Assembly: GCF_014490745.1 (NCBI RefSeq)
Contig: NZ_LZEU01000001.1
Coordinates: 4,491,501 to 4,555,500, forward strand
Reading direction: 5' to 3'
DNA length: 64,000 nt
From: Pseudomonas alcaligenes
GTDB taxonomy: Bacteria; Pseudomonadota; Gammaproteobacteria; Pseudomonadales; Pseudomonadaceae
The notes beneath the pieces were generated by a model that saw nothing but the letters and a program-made list of their open reading frames with translations, made no database searches and was not told the DNA's origin. Position numbers and translations under genes: made by a program. Positions 55,230-64,000 of this stretch are shown piece by piece (the stretch's first letter is position 1; the number at the start of each line of letters is the position of its first letter).

Positions 55230-56619
55230 ACCGCTGAAACTGGCCGTGGTCGGCCACACCAACGTCGGCAAGACCTCGCTGCTGCGTACCCTGACCCGCG
55301 ACCGCGACTTCGGCGAGGTTTCGCACCGCCCCAGCACCACCCGCCATGTCGAGGGCGCACGCCTGTCGGTGGCCGGCAGCGCCCTGCTGGAGCTGTACGA
55401 CACCCCCGGTCTGGAAGACGCCATCGCCCTGCTCGCCCACCTGGAACAGCTGGAACGTCCCGGCGAACGGCTGGACGGCCCGGCACGGCTGGCCCGCTTC
55501 CTCGATGGCAGCGAGGCGCGCCAGCGCTTCGAGCAGGAAGCCAAGGTTCTGCGCCAGCTGCTGGCCAGCGACGCCGGCCTGTATGTGATCGATGCCCGCG
55601 AGCCGGTGCTGGCCAAGTACAAGGACGAACTGGCGGTGCTGGCCGACTGCGGCAAGCCGCTGCTGCCGATCCTCAACTTCAGTGCCAGCCCCAGCCAGCG
55701 CGAGGCCGAGTGGCGCGACGCCCTGGCCCGCCTGGGCCTGCATGCGCTGGTGTGCTTCGACACGGTGGCGCCGCCGCAGGACGGCGAGCGGCGCCTGTAC
55801 GAAAGCCTGGCCCTGCTACTGGAGCGCGCCCGCCCGCAGCTGCAGCAGTTGATCGCCGATCACGAGGAACAGGCCGCGGCGCGGCATCAGGCCGGCGCCC
55901 GGCTGATCGCCGAGCTGCTGCTCGACTGCGCTGCCTGCCGCCGTAGCGTCGCCACCCAGGCGGCGCAGGAACAGGCCGAGATCGCCGCCCTGCACCAGGC
56001 CGTACGCCAGCGCGAACAGCAATGCGTGGAGGCGCTGCTGCGCCTGTATGCCTTCCACCCGGACGACGCCAGCGCCGGCGAGCTGCCATTGCTGGACGGG
56101 CGCTGGGGCGACGACCTGTTCAACCCGGAAACCCTGCGCCAGCTGGGCATCCGCGTCGGCAGCGGCATGGCCGCCGGGGCGGCAGCCGGCGCCGGCGTCG
56201 ACCTGCTGGTCGGCGGCCTCAGCCTGGGCGCCGCAACGGTGCTCGGCGCGCTGGCCGGCGGCGGCCTGCAGACCGTGCGCAGCTATGGCGGGCGCCTGCT
56301 CGGCAAGCTCCAGGGGCGGCGCGAACTGAGCGTGGACGACCCGGTGCTGCGCCTGCTCGCCCTGCGCCAGCGCCAGCTGCTGGCCGCCCTCGGCGCCCGC
56401 GGCCATGCGGCGACCTCGGCAATCCGCCTGGATAACCCGCAGGACAAGAGCTGGCGCGAGGACAAGTTGCCCGAGCCCCTGCGCAAGGCCCGCGCCCACC
56501 CCGAATGGTCATCGCTGAATCCCGGCGCACGCCTGGAGCAGGCCGAGCGCCAGACCCAGGTCGAGCGCCTGAGCGGCGAACTGGCCGCCGCGCCCGCGCG
56601 CGACAGCGAGCAACGCTGA
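55222..56619 (+). CDS. DUF3482 GTPase (Era-like)
   Basis: A 465-residue protein. The G domain opens with VVGHTNVGKTSLLRTL (near residue 10), then the switch region around STTRHVEGARL and DTPGLED (near 60). NF/SA replaces the usual NKxD. The C-terminal half is DUF3482, with a Gly/Ala-rich amphipathic region (about 310-355, GSGMAAGAAAGAGVDLLVGG) that may enter a membrane. It is coupled to the DUF2868 gene; the two are often neighbours and may act together. Role unknown. Confidence 0.85.
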   Translation: MIKPLKLAVVGHTNVGKTSLLRTLTRDRDFGEVSHRPSTTRHVEGARLSVAGSALLELYDTPGLEDAIALLAHLEQLERPGERLDGPARLARFLDGSEARQRFEQEAKVLRQLLASDAGLYVIDAREPVLAKYKDELAVLADCGKPLLPILNFSASPSQREAEWRDALARLGLHALVCFDTVAPPQDGERRLYESLALLLERARPQLQQLIADHEEQAAARHQAGARLIAELLLDCAACRRSVATQAAQEQAEIAALHQAVRQREQQCVEALLRLYAFHPDDASAGELPLLDGRWGDDLFNPETLRQLGIRVGSGMAAGAAAGAGVDLLVGGLSLGAATVLGALAGGGLQTVRSYGGRLLGKLQGRRELSVDDPVLRLLALRQRQLLAALGARGHAATSAIRLDNPQDKSWREDKLPEPLRKARAHPEWSSLNPGARLEQAERQTQVERLSGELAAAPARDSEQR

Positions 56620-56628
56620 ACAGAAAAA

Positions 56629-56658
56629 CGCCCGGGGTGGAATGACCCGCCCCGGGCG
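56629..56658 (-). terminator. Intrinsic terminator of thyA
   Basis: CGCCCGGGG (56629-56637) pairs with CCCCGGGCG (56650-56658). On the minus strand it follows thyA and ends in five T, so it closes the lgt-thyA transcript. It also lies just after the GTPase gene on the other strand. Confidence 0.88.
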
Positions 56659-56687
56659 CTTCAGTCGTGACCTAGGCTGCGCCAGCC

Positions 56688-57482
56688 TTAGACGGCTACC
56701 GGCGCAGCGATATGCGGATGAGCCTGGTAGTTCTGCAGCTCGAAGTCCTCGAACTTGAAGGCGAACAGATCCTTCACCTCGGGGTTGAGCTGCATGGTCG
56801 GCAGCGGCAGCGGCTGGCGGGTCAGCTGCAGGTCGGTCTGCTCGATGTGGTTGGCGTACAGGTGGCAGTCGCCGCCAGTCCAGACGAAGTCGCCAGGCTG
56901 CAGGCCGCAGACCTGGGCGATCATCAGGGTGAGCAGGGCGTAGCTGGCGATGTTGAACGGCACGCCGAGGAAGATGTCGGCCGAGCGCTGGTACAGCTGG
57001 CAGCTCAGGCGCCCCTCGGCGACATAGAACTGGAACATGGTGTGGCACGGCGGCAGGGCCATCTCATCCACCAGCGCCGGGTTCCAGGCGGAGACGATCA
57101 GGCGCCGCGAGTCCGGGTTGCTCTTGATCATCTCGAGCAGCTTGCTGATCTGGTCGATCGACTCGCCGTTGGGTGCCGGCCAGCTGCGCCACTGGTAGCC
57201 GTACACCGGGCCGAGGTCGCCGTTCTCGTCGGCCCACTCGTCCCAGATGCGCACGCCGTTGTCCTTCAGGTACTTGATGTTGGTGTCGCCCTGGAGAAAC
57301 CACAGTAGCTCGTGAATGATCGACTTCAGGTGGCACTTCTTGGTGGTCACCAGCGGGAAGCCGTCGGCCAGGTTGAAGCGCATCTGGTGGCCGAACACCG
57401 AGTAGGTGCCGGTGCCGGTGCGGTCGCTCTTGAAGGTGCCGGTCTCGCGCACCAGGCGCATCAGGTCGAGGTACTGTTGCAT
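56688..57482 (-). CDS. thyA: Thymidylate synthase
   Basis: Makes dTMP from dUMP using methylene-tetrahydrofolate. 264 residues, equal to E. coli ThyA. The catalytic cysteine (Cys146) is in [14 protein letters not shown], with the [10 protein letters not shown] motif before it and [18 protein letters not shown] after. The start at 57482 shares one base with the lgt stop (TGATG), showing coupled translation. Confidence 0.97.
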   Translation of the reverse strand: MQQYLDLMRLVRETGTFKSDRTGTGTYSVFGHQMRFNLADGFPLVTTKKCHLKSIIHELLWFLQGDTNIKYLKDNGVRIWDEWADENGDLGPVYGYQWRSWPAPNGESIDQISKLLEMIKSNPDSRRLIVSAWNPALVDEMALPPCHTMFQFYVAEGRLSCQLYQRSADIFLGVPFNIASYALLTLMIAQVCGLQPGDFVWTGGDCHLYANHIEQTDLQLTRQPLPLPTMQLNPEVKDLFAFKFEDFELQNYQAHPHIAAPVAV

Positions 57483-58282
57483 CACGCGGCTCCCTGGACG
57501 GATTGGCGACGGTAGGCCCAGACCATCAGGCCCAGGCCGCCGAGGATCATCGGCAGGCACAGCAGCTGGCCCATGGTCAGCCAGCCGAAGGCCAGATAAC
57601 CGAGCTGGGCATCCGGCACCCGGACGAACTCGACGATAAAGCGGAAGATGCCGTAGCACAGGGCAAACAGGCCGGACACCGCCATGGTCGGGCGCGGCTT
57701 GCGCGAGAAGGCCCAGAGGATCAGGAACAGGGCCACGCCCTCGAGGGCGAACTGGTACAGCTGCGACGGGTGGCGCGGCAGCGGCCCGCCGTTGGGGAAG
57801 ACCATGGCCCAGGGTACATCGGTGACCTTGCCCCACAGCTCGGCGTTGATGAAGTTGCCGATGCGCCCGGCACCCAGGCCGATCGGCACCAGCGGGGCGA
57901 TGAAGTCCATCAGCTCGAAGAAGCCCTTGTTGTTGCGCTTGCCGAACCACAGGGTGGCGAGGATCACCCCGATCAGCCCGCCGTGGAACGACATGCCGCC
58001 CTTCCACACCTGCAGCACGCGCAGCGGCTCGGCGATGTAGCTATGCAGGTCGTAAAACAGCACGTAGCCCAGGCGCCCGCCGAGGATCACCCCCATGGCC
58101 ACCCAGAACACCAGGTCGGAGAGCTTGTCCTTGCTCCAGCTCGGGTCGAACTCGGCCAGTCGGCGACTGGCGAGGAACCAGGCACCACCGATGCCGACCA
58201 GGTACATCAGGCCGTACCAGTGGATCTGCAGGAAGCCCAGGTCGAGGGCCACCGGATTGATCTGGGGATAAGCCAGCATCAC
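57482..58282 (-). CDS. lgt: Prolipoprotein diacylglyceryl transferase
   Basis: Adds diacylglycerol to the lipobox cysteine of prolipoproteins in the inner membrane. 266 residues with about seven helices. The Lgt signature [16 protein letters not shown] is near residue 142, and [10 protein letters not shown] near 95. Followed at one-base overlap by thyA, the usual pairing in gamma-proteobacteria. Confidence 0.97.
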   Translation of the reverse strand: MMLAYPQINPVALDLGFLQIHWYGLMYLVGIGGAWFLASRRLAEFDPSWSKDKLSDLVFWVAMGVILGGRLGYVLFYDLHSYIAEPLRVLQVWKGGMSFHGGLIGVILATLWFGKRNNKGFFELMDFIAPLVPIGLGAGRIGNFINAELWGKVTDVPWAMVFPNGGPLPRHPSQLYQFALEGVALFLILWAFSRKPRPTMAVSGLFALCYGIFRFIVEFVRVPDAQLGYLAFGWLTMGQLLCLPMILGGLGLMVWAYRRQSVQGAA

Positions 58283-58288
58283 AACTCC

Positions 58289-59071
58289 TTAAATCAGGAA
58301 GCTGACGCCCACGCAGAGCAGCAGCAGGGCGAACAGACGTTTCAGTACATGGGCCGGCAGGCGGTGCGCCAGGCGCGCGCCAAAACGGGCGAAAATCATG
58401 CTGGTCAGCGCAATGCCGAGCATCGCCGGCAGGTACACGAAGCCCAGGCTCCACGGCGGCAGATGCGCTTCGTTCCAGCCCAGCAGCATGAAGCTGAGGG
58501 CACTGGCCACCGCGATCGGCAGGCCACAGGCCGAGGAAGTCGCCACCGCCTGCTGCATGGGCACGCTGCGCCAGGTCAGGAACGGCACGGTCAGCGAGCC
58601 GCCACCGATACCGAAGATCGCCGAGGCCCAGCCGATCACCACGCCCGCGCCGGTCAGCCCGGGCTTGCCTGGGACAGCGCGACTGGCCTTGGGTTTCAGG
58701 CCCAGGCCCATCTGGATGGCGATGACGATGGCGAACACGCCGATGATCTTCTGCAGCATCGGCCCCTGGATGGCCGCCGCGGTCAGCGCACCGAGCCCGG
58801 CGCCGAGCAGGATGCCCAGCGCCATCCAGATGAACACCGGCCACAGCACGGCGCCCTTGCGCTGGTGCTCGAGCACCGAGTTGATCGAGGTGAAGATGAT
58901 GGTGGCCAGCGAGGTGCCTACCGCCAGGTGGGTCAGCACGGCCGGGTCGAAGCCCTGGGCGGTGAAGCTGAATACCAGCACCGGCACTATGATGATTCCG
59001 CCACCGACGCCGAACAGACCGGCCAGCACGCCAGCCGCCGCCCCCAGCAGCAGATAGAGCAGAAATTCCAT
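58289..59071 (-). CDS. TSUP-family sulfite exporter TauE/SafE-like transporter
   Basis: A 260-residue membrane protein with about eight helices in two halves. Each half carries the TSUP motif: GLFGVGGGIIIVPVL near 19 and SAIFGIGGGSLTVPFL near 150. The substrate may be sulfite, sulfonate or another organic anion. Six bp before lgt, so probably cotranscribed with lgt-thyA. An ATG 27 bases upstream is possible, but GGGGGTG precedes the chosen start. Confidence 0.88.
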   Translation of the reverse strand: MEFLLYLLLGAAAGVLAGLFGVGGGIIIVPVLVFSFTAQGFDPAVLTHLAVGTSLATIIFTSINSVLEHQRKGAVLWPVFIWMALGILLGAGLGALTAAAIQGPMLQKIIGVFAIVIAIQMGLGLKPKASRAVPGKPGLTGAGVVIGWASAIFGIGGGSLTVPFLTWRSVPMQQAVATSSACGLPIAVASALSFMLLGWNEAHLPPWSLGFVYLPAMLGIALTSMIFARFGARLAHRLPAHVLKRLFALLLLCVGVSFLI

Positions 59072-59178
59072 CGACACCCCCACAAACGAAGCCGGCATGG
59101 TAACGGATGGCGTGGCCGGCCTCCACTTGCGGCGACGGATGCAGTAGGCTCGCCCCACCCTGCCAAGGAACCCGCTCC

Positions 59179-59931
59179 ATGTGCCTGATCGTCTTCGCCT
59201 GGCGCCCCGGCCACCCACAGCCGCTGGTGCTGGCGGCCAACCGCGACGAGTTCTACAACCGCCCCAGCCAGGCCCTGGCCGAGTGGCCGGATGCACCGGG
59301 CGTGTATGCCGGGCGCGACCTGCAGGCCGGCGGCACCTGGCTCGGGGTAAGCGCCGACGGGCGCTTCGCCGCCCTCACCAATATCCGCGACCCGCGCCAG
59401 ACCCAGGGCCCGCGTTCGCGCGGCGAGCTGCCGGTGGACTTCCTGCGCGGCCAGCTGACGCCGCTGGACTACCTCAGCCAGGTCTGCGGGCGGCTCGACC
59501 AGTACAGCGGCTTCAACCTGCTGCTGGGCGATCGCCACGCGCTGTACTTCTTCAACTCCGACGAGGGCCAGCCGCGGCAGCTGGAGGCCGGCCTCTACGG
59601 CCTGTCCAACGCCGACCTGGACACGCCCTGGCCCAAGGTGCTGCGCGCCACCGCCTACCTTGCCGAAGCCCTCGACGATGCCCAGCCGCATGCCCTGCTG
59701 GAACTGCTGCGCGACCGCAGCCAGCCGCCCCGGGTGCTGCTGCCGGATACCGGTATCGGCGTGGACTGGGAACTGCTGCTGTCGAGCATCTTCATCGTCG
59801 GCCCGGGCTACGGCACCTGCGCCAGCAGCGCCCTGCTGCTCGGCGCCGATGGCCGGGTGGAACTGGTCGAGCGCAGCTACGACAGCAGCGGCCAGACCTG
59901 CGGCGAAACGCAGGTACGCCTGCCCGCCTAG
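59179..59931 (+). CDS. NRDE (TANGO2-like) family protein
   Basis: A 250-residue protein of the NRDE/TANGO2 family. The N-terminus MCLIVFAW with Cys2 and the [10 protein letters not shown] motif (near residue 20) identify it. The family has an Ntn-hydrolase-like fold, and animal TANGO2 has been linked to heme or lipid handling; the bacterial function is not settled. Its stop overlaps that of the convergent chemotaxis gene by four bases. Confidence 0.87.
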   Translation: MCLIVFAWRPGHPQPLVLAANRDEFYNRPSQALAEWPDAPGVYAGRDLQAGGTWLGVSADGRFAALTNIRDPRQTQGPRSRGELPVDFLRGQLTPLDYLSQVCGRLDQYSGFNLLLGDRHALYFFNSDEGQPRQLEAGLYGLSNADLDTPWPKVLRATAYLAEALDDAQPHALLELLRDRSQPPRVLLPDTGIGVDWELLLSSIFIVGPGYGTCASSALLLGADGRVELVERSYDSSGQTCGETQVRLPA

Positions 59932-61427
59932 TCGCTCACCGCGAAGCGCGCGCTGAGGCCGCCCAGGCGCCGGGCCAGGTCGCGCAGACGGGCGCTCTCG
60001 CTATCCAGCATGCCGGCGTCGCCGGCATTGCGCTCGGCCACCTGTTGCACACTGCCAAGGTGCTCGCTGACCTCGCCGCTGACAGCCGACTGCTCATGGG
60101 TAGCGGCGGCGATCAGCTCGTTCATCTGGCTGATCGCGGCAATCTCCTCGGCCACCACTTCCAGCAGCTCGGCCGTGCGCCGGCTGTCCTCGACGCAGCG
60201 GGCCACGCTCTGCCGGCTGTCCTGCATGGCGCTGGCGGCCTGGCGGCTGCCGTGCTGCAGGCGGCCGATGATGTCCTGGATCTCGGCAGTGGAGGCGGCG
60301 GTCTTCTGCGCCAGGTTGCGCACCTCGTCGGCCACTACGGCGAAGCCGCGGCCCTGGTCGCCGGCGCGCGCCGCCTCGATGGCGGCATTCAGGGCGAGCA
60401 GGTTGGTCTGCTCGGCGATCGTGCGGATCACCTCCAGCACCCGGCCGATCTGTTCCGACTGGCGGGCCAGATCCTGCACTTCCTGATCGGTGCCATCGAT
60501 GCGCTCGGCCAGGCGCACGATCTCGTTGCGCGTACCGCTGACCGCCGTGCTGCCATCGGCGGCCCGGCCATTGGCCGCGCGCGCCGTCTGCGCGGCGCGC
60601 TCGGCATGCCCGGCCACTTCGTTGATGGCGCCGCTCATCTGCTGCATGGCGCTGGCCATGTAGGCGGTCTCGTCCAGCTGGCGCGCCGCGCCGTCACGCA
60701 ACTGGCGGGTGGCCTGGCCCAGGCTGTCGGCCGTCCCGCTGAGGCCGCGGGTATCGCCGACCACCTCGCTGACCAGTTCGTCGAGCAGGCCGAGGAAATG
60801 GTTGAGGCGCTTGGCCAGCGGGCCACTGGCCTGGCTGCGATGGCGCAGGTCGACGCGATCCTCGTGCTCGGTGAGGTAGGCGACCACCTGCATCAGCGCC
60901 TCGCCCTCGCGGGCCTCGGCGTAGGCCTGGAGCGCCAGGTAGATGAGGATGGCGCTCTCCAGCACCACGTAGAAGGCATGCAGGAACACCACCGGCCAGG
61001 TGCCGTCGCGGATCACGAAGACTCCGGCGCCCTGTTGCTGGAGGGCGAAGAACACCAGGTGATGCACCGCAATCAGCCCGGCCGCGACCACGATCGGCAG
61101 CCAGTCGCGGTAGTACACCAGAAAAGCGAGGAAGACGAAGATGCCGAAGTGGATCTCGGCGGTGCCGCTGGCCAGGTTGATGTGCAGCGCCGACATGACC
61201 ATGAACGCCGCCGCCATGCAGCAGCGCATCAAGCGCCGGCCGGCGATCAGTTGGTTGAGCAGGGTCAGGGTCAGCACCGTGCCACCGCCCACCAGCAGCG
61301 CCTGCAGCCAGCGGTCATGCCAGGCAGCCAGGCCGAGGGCATAGAGGAACATCAGCCAGAGCACGCCGAGCATGATGCGGTCGGCTTTGCGGTAATGACC
61401 ATCGAGGGTAAAGGCGGAGTGGCTCAT
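59928..61427 (-). CDS. Methyl-accepting chemotaxis protein with membrane-embedded N-terminus
   Basis: A 499-residue transducer. Residues about 20-175 form five or six hydrophobic helices with only short loops, so there is no large periplasmic ligand domain. A linker follows, then the signalling domain with the highly conserved hairpin tip [20 protein letters not shown] and [18 protein letters not shown]. No C-terminal NWETF-type CheR tether. The sensor may read a membrane state or a small hydrophobic signal. Confidence 0.9.
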   Translation of the reverse strand: MSHSAFTLDGHYRKADRIMLGVLWLMFLYALGLAAWHDRWLQALLVGGGTVLTLTLLNQLIAGRRLMRCCMAAAFMVMSALHINLASGTAEIHFGIFVFLAFLVYYRDWLPIVVAAGLIAVHHLVFFALQQQGAGVFVIRDGTWPVVFLHAFYVVLESAILIYLALQAYAEAREGEALMQVVAYLTEHEDRVDLRHRSQASGPLAKRLNHFLGLLDELVSEVVGDTRGLSGTADSLGQATRQLRDGAARQLDETAYMASAMQQMSGAINEVAGHAERAAQTARAANGRAADGSTAVSGTRNEIVRLAERIDGTDQEVQDLARQSEQIGRVLEVIRTIAEQTNLLALNAAIEAARAGDQGRGFAVVADEVRNLAQKTAASTAEIQDIIGRLQHGSRQAASAMQDSRQSVARCVEDSRRTAELLEVVAEEIAAISQMNELIAAATHEQSAVSGEVSEHLGSVQQVAERNAGDAGMLDSESARLRDLARRLGGLSARFAVSD

Positions 61428-61535
61428 GGCGGCGTCCCGGGCAAGGGCTCATCCTGAGCAGGCGTTGCAGATAGTTGTACAGAATATACTAATTGTACAA
61501 CTTAAGAAGACCCTGGCTAGCGCCGCAAGCCCAGC

Positions 61536-62117
61536 TCAATCCCGCTCGCCATCCGCCCAGGGACAGAAGCAGCCGACCGCCAGGTTGCTCTCGGCGCGCA
61601 CCGGCCGGCCGGCGCTCAGGGCCTCGAGGATCGGCTCGATGAAGCTGTTGCTGGAGGTGCACAGCGCCCCCTCGCTGTAGGGGCCGAAGTAGGCCAGGCG
61701 GCCGTCGCGATCCCAGATCGCCACCGCCGGGCTGGCCGGCAGGCCGGTGCTGCCGGGTAGCTCGGCCAGCGGCTTGAGCGCCTGCAGGTTGTCCGGCAGG
61801 CGCCCGTGGCTGCCGGGCTTCTGCACGGCATAGAACGCGACGCCGCGCGGCACGTAGGTCTGCAGCAGCTCGCCGAGGTGCTGCTGGTTGCCGACATTGC
61901 ACGGGCAGGCCGGATCCCAGAAGTGCACCACGCGAATCGGCCCCGGCCCGGCCAGTTCGTCCGGCAGGCGCAGCTCGGCCCCGGAGAACAGGGTGGCCTG
62001 GTCGGCGAACGGGCGGATGTAGCGCACCTCGAACCACCAGTAGGCGGCCAGCATGGCCGCCAGCCAGAGAACGGCAAGCAGGCTGGCGAGAAGGGTCTTG
62101 CGGCGCGAGGCAGGCAT
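61536..62117 (-). CDS. DUF6436-type thioredoxin-like protein
   Basis: A 193-residue protein with an N-terminal membrane anchor (about 9-28). The thioredoxin-like core shows VVHFWDPACPCNVGNQQHL near 65 and SPAVAIWDRDGRLAYFGPY near 130. The expected CxxC is replaced by CPC, and a second CxC (CFC) lies near the C-terminus. It is probably a periplasm-facing redox or metal-binding protein. Function unknown. Confidence 0.75.
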   Translation of the reverse strand: MPASRRKTLLASLLAVLWLAAMLAAYWWFEVRYIRPFADQATLFSGAELRLPDELAGPGPIRVVHFWDPACPCNVGNQQHLGELLQTYVPRGVAFYAVQKPGSHGRLPDNLQALKPLAELPGSTGLPASPAVAIWDRDGRLAYFGPYSEGALCTSSNSFIEPILEALSAGRPVRAESNLAVGCFCPWADGERD

Positions 62118-62206
62118 GGCGGACAGTCGAATGGCGGGCGCATAGCTTGCCACGACGGCCGCCGCAGCTGAATATCCACAGCCTGAACGCCTTGCCGAGC
62201 CCTGCC

Positions 62207-63172
62207 ATGACCGCCATGCCCAGCCTGATGCCGGAGCCTTTCCAGGCCGAACGCCTGTGTGCCGAACTGCTGCCCCTGGCCGCCTCCAGCCTGCCGCCCA
62301 GTGCCGAACAGCTGGCCTACCAGCGCCATTACGGCCTGGATCTGGGCACGCGCCACCCGGGGCTGCGCAGCCGCCTGGGCTGCTTCACGGTGGACGGCCT
62401 GCGCATCGTCAGCCAGCTGTGGCAGCCGGCCGCGCCCAAGGCCACGCTGATCCTGCTGCACGGCTACTACGACCATATGGGCCTGTACCGCCACGTGATC
62501 GACTGGGCGCTGGGCGAGAACCTCGCCGTGCTGGCCTGCGACCTGCCCGGCCATGGCCTGTCCGAGGGAGCCCGGGCCAGCATCGACGACTTCGCCGCCT
62601 ACCAGCGCACCCTGCAGGGGCTGTTCGCCGAGGCTGCCAGCCTCGACCTGCCGCAACCCTGGCACCTGTGCGGGCAGAGCACCGGCGGGGCGATCCTGCT
62701 GGACTTCCTGCTGCTCGGCCAACCGCGCCCCGAGCCCGGCGCCTGCATTCTCCTGGCGCCGCTGGTGCGCCCGCGCGCCTGGGCCATGAGCAAGCTCAGC
62801 TACCACCTGCTGAGCCCGTTCAAGGCGGAAATTCCCCGGCGCTTCTCGGCCAACTCCGGCGACACGGAGTTCCTCGACTTCGTCCAGCACCGCGACCCGC
62901 TGCAGCCGCGTACCCTGCCGACCGCCTGGGTCGGCGCCCTGGCCAGGTGGATTCCACGCCTCGAGGCGGCGCCGCGCAGCCCGCTGCAACCGCTGGTGGT
63001 GCAGGGCGATGCGGACATGACGGTGGACTGGCGGCACAACCTGAAGGTGCTGCAGGACAAGTTCGACCAGCCGCAGATTCTGCATCTGCCCGGCGCCAAG
63101 CATCATCTGGCCAACGAAAGCGCGGCGATCCGCCAGCGCTACTTCGCCTTTCTCAGCGAGCGACTCAGGTAG
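62207..63172 (+). CDS. Alpha/beta hydrolase (lysophospholipase-like)
   Basis: A 321-residue serine hydrolase. The HGYYDHMGLYRHVIDWAL motif lies near 85, the nucleophile elbow GQSTGGAIL near 157, and the C-terminal histidine in PGAKHHLANES near 300. It resembles monoacylglycerol lipases and lysophospholipases (PldB group). No signal peptide; substrate unknown. ATG 62207 or 62216 may be the start. Divergent from the DUF6436 gene. Confidence 0.82.
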   Translation: MTAMPSLMPEPFQAERLCAELLPLAASSLPPSAEQLAYQRHYGLDLGTRHPGLRSRLGCFTVDGLRIVSQLWQPAAPKATLILLHGYYDHMGLYRHVIDWALGENLAVLACDLPGHGLSEGARASIDDFAAYQRTLQGLFAEAASLDLPQPWHLCGQSTGGAILLDFLLLGQPRPEPGACILLAPLVRPRAWAMSKLSYHLLSPFKAEIPRRFSANSGDTEFLDFVQHRDPLQPRTLPTAWVGALARWIPRLEAAPRSPLQPLVVQGDADMTVDWRHNLKVLQDKFDQPQILHLPGAKHHLANESAAIRQRYFAFLSERLR

Positions 63173-63188
63173 GCCCACTACCCCCACT

Positions 63189-63294
63189 CCGTCGTCCTCG
63201 CGCAGGCGGGGCCCCAGAGAAGCTTCAGCCAAAACCGAGATAAGCAGTGCGTGGAATTACGCCCGCTGGATCCCCGCCTACGCGGGGATGACGG
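63189..63294. repeat. Inverted pair of REP-like elements
   Basis: Two 29-base copies face each other: the complement of 63189-63217 and 63266-63294 match at 24 of 29 bases. The core CCCCGCCTACGCGGGGATGACGG is a GC-rich hairpin of the type widespread between Pseudomonas genes. They lie between the hydrolase and the DUF2059 gene and may end both transcripts. Confidence 0.7.
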
Positions 63295-63351
63295 GCTTAA
63301 AAATCCTGCAGTGGCCCGACACAACGCAGCTGCTCAGCGCAGTGAAAGACT

Positions 63352-64000
63352 CTACTGCGCGGCCAGACCGGCGCGCAGCGAGGCCAGGGCGGCCTGGTAG
63401 TAGGCCTTGCCGTCGGCGGATTCGGCGAAGGTGGTGAACTCTTCCAGCTCCGGATCGGACAGCTCGCGGTAGACATGCAGCAGGGTGTTGTCGATATCAC
63501 CCTCGATCTGCGCCATCAGGCGCTCGCGCTGGCCCTGCACCAGGGCCTGGGCCTGCTCGCCGCCGAACAGGCCGGGCACCATCGAACTCAGGCTGTCGGC
63601 CGCTACCCCGGCCAGGGCCAGACTGACCTCGGCGCCGGCTTCCTTGGCCGGCAGGGCCTGGGCCAGATGGCGGATCAGCAGGCGCCGGGTGGCATCGGCG
63701 TCGGTGCGCGGCAGGCCGTTGGCATGCTGGGCCAGTTGATCGCGGCGGGTGGCCCGGGTCTCGGCGGCAACAATCTTGCGCCCCAGTGGCGAGTCGAAGA
63801 AGCGCAGCGCCGCCTGCGGATTGGCCAGCTTCCCGCGCAGCGCCGCCTGGCTGCGCTGCTCCATGGCCTGCGGGGCGAAGCGGCGATTGCTGTTGTCCAC
63901 CAGCGCCTGATACACCGCTGGCGGCAGGCTCTTGCTGTAGCGCTGCTGGGCACCGGCCAGGGCATCGGCGAAATGCGCGTTCTGCTCCGGCCAGCCGGCG
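63352..64000 (-). CDS. DUF2059 family protein (5' end beyond the window)
   Basis: The reading frame continues without a stop to the window end, so the start lies outside. The visible 215 codons give a helical, Ala/Gln/Arg-rich protein ending FTTFAESADGKAYYQAALASL, which fits the DUF2059 C-terminal part. A GTG at 63915 is internal, not the start, because coding sense continues upstream (...RYSKSLPPAVYQALVD). Members are usually exported, but the signal region is not visible. Function unknown. Confidence 0.78.
   Translation of the reverse strand, partial: AGWPEQNAHFADALAGAQQRYSKSLPPAVYQALVDNSNRRFAPQAMEQRSQAALRGKLANPQAALRFFDSPLGRKIVAAETRATRRDQLAQHANGLPRTDADATRRLLIRHLAQALPAKEAGAEVSLALAGVAADSLSSMVPGLFGGEQAQALVQGQRERLMAQIEGDIDNTLLHVYRELSDPELEEFTTFAESADGKAYYQAALASLRAGLAAQ

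Overview
This is a high-GC stretch of chromosome from a Pseudomonas of the P. aeruginosa lineage. The catabolic arginine deiminase operon arcDABC next to fabY, the long-chain alcohol oxidation cluster laoRCBA, and the order thiS-thiG-trmB, rpoH-ftsX-ftsE-ftsY, coaD-fdx-ggt, folA and thyA-lgt all match what I remember of P. aeruginosa. Extra and missing genes show that it is a different strain or species. Coding is dense on both strands. I saw no rRNA, tRNA, prophage, transposase gene or CRISPR array.

Layout. 1-5.2 kb: arcDABC, with a perfect Anr/FNR box before arcD. 5.4-10 kb: fabY, a thioesterase, cysQ, nudE and a GMP/IMP nucleotidase. 10.1-12.6 kb: two tandem glycine-zipper proteins and a DUF1329 protein. 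12.7-25.9 kb: tRNA, thiamine and cell-wall genes (trmB, thiG, thiS, mtgA), rpoH, the ftsY-ftsE-ftsX operon, a pair of M16 proteases, rsmD and a YheT hydrolase. 26.0-31.8 kb: a four-gene minus-strand locus that looks like a compact exopolysaccharide synthesis and export machine. 31.9-36.4 kb: laoR and laoCBA. 36.4-48.5 kb: coaD, a ferredoxin, ggt, a Na/Pi-type transporter, an acyltransferase, mutM, an HDOD protein, rlmI, an outer-membrane barrel and a DUF4153 protein. 48.8-64 kb: ilvD, folA, a diguanylate cyclase, a frameshifted DUF2868 gene beside a DUF3482 GTPase, thyA-lgt, a TSUP transporter, a chemotaxis transducer, redox and hydrolase genes, and a DUF2059 gene cut by the window end.

The most interesting region is 25,966-31,796. 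Its first gene encodes a cytoplasmic protein with six CxxC zinc-ribbon pairs and a degenerate GGDEF domain. That domain has lost its catalytic residues but keeps an RxxD inhibitory-site motif, as PelD does. The second gene is a membrane glycosyltransferase of the cellulose synthase/Alg8 type. The third is a TolC-like outer-membrane channel fused to a C-terminal TIM-barrel-like glycosidase domain. The fourth is an HlyD-type periplasmic adaptor. Together these supply a c-di-GMP receptor, a synthase, an adaptor and a channel with built-in hydrolase. I do not recognise the combination as one of the named Pseudomonas polysaccharide systems (alginate, Pel, Psl, Pnag, cellulose).

Other notable points are an AlgU-type promoter plus a perfect Anr box before rpoH, a palindromic MITE-like element abutting the stop codon of the HDOD gene, a repressor-type operator over the laoC promoter, and several families of dispersed intergenic repeats. 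Comparisons with P. aeruginosa are from memory, not from a search.
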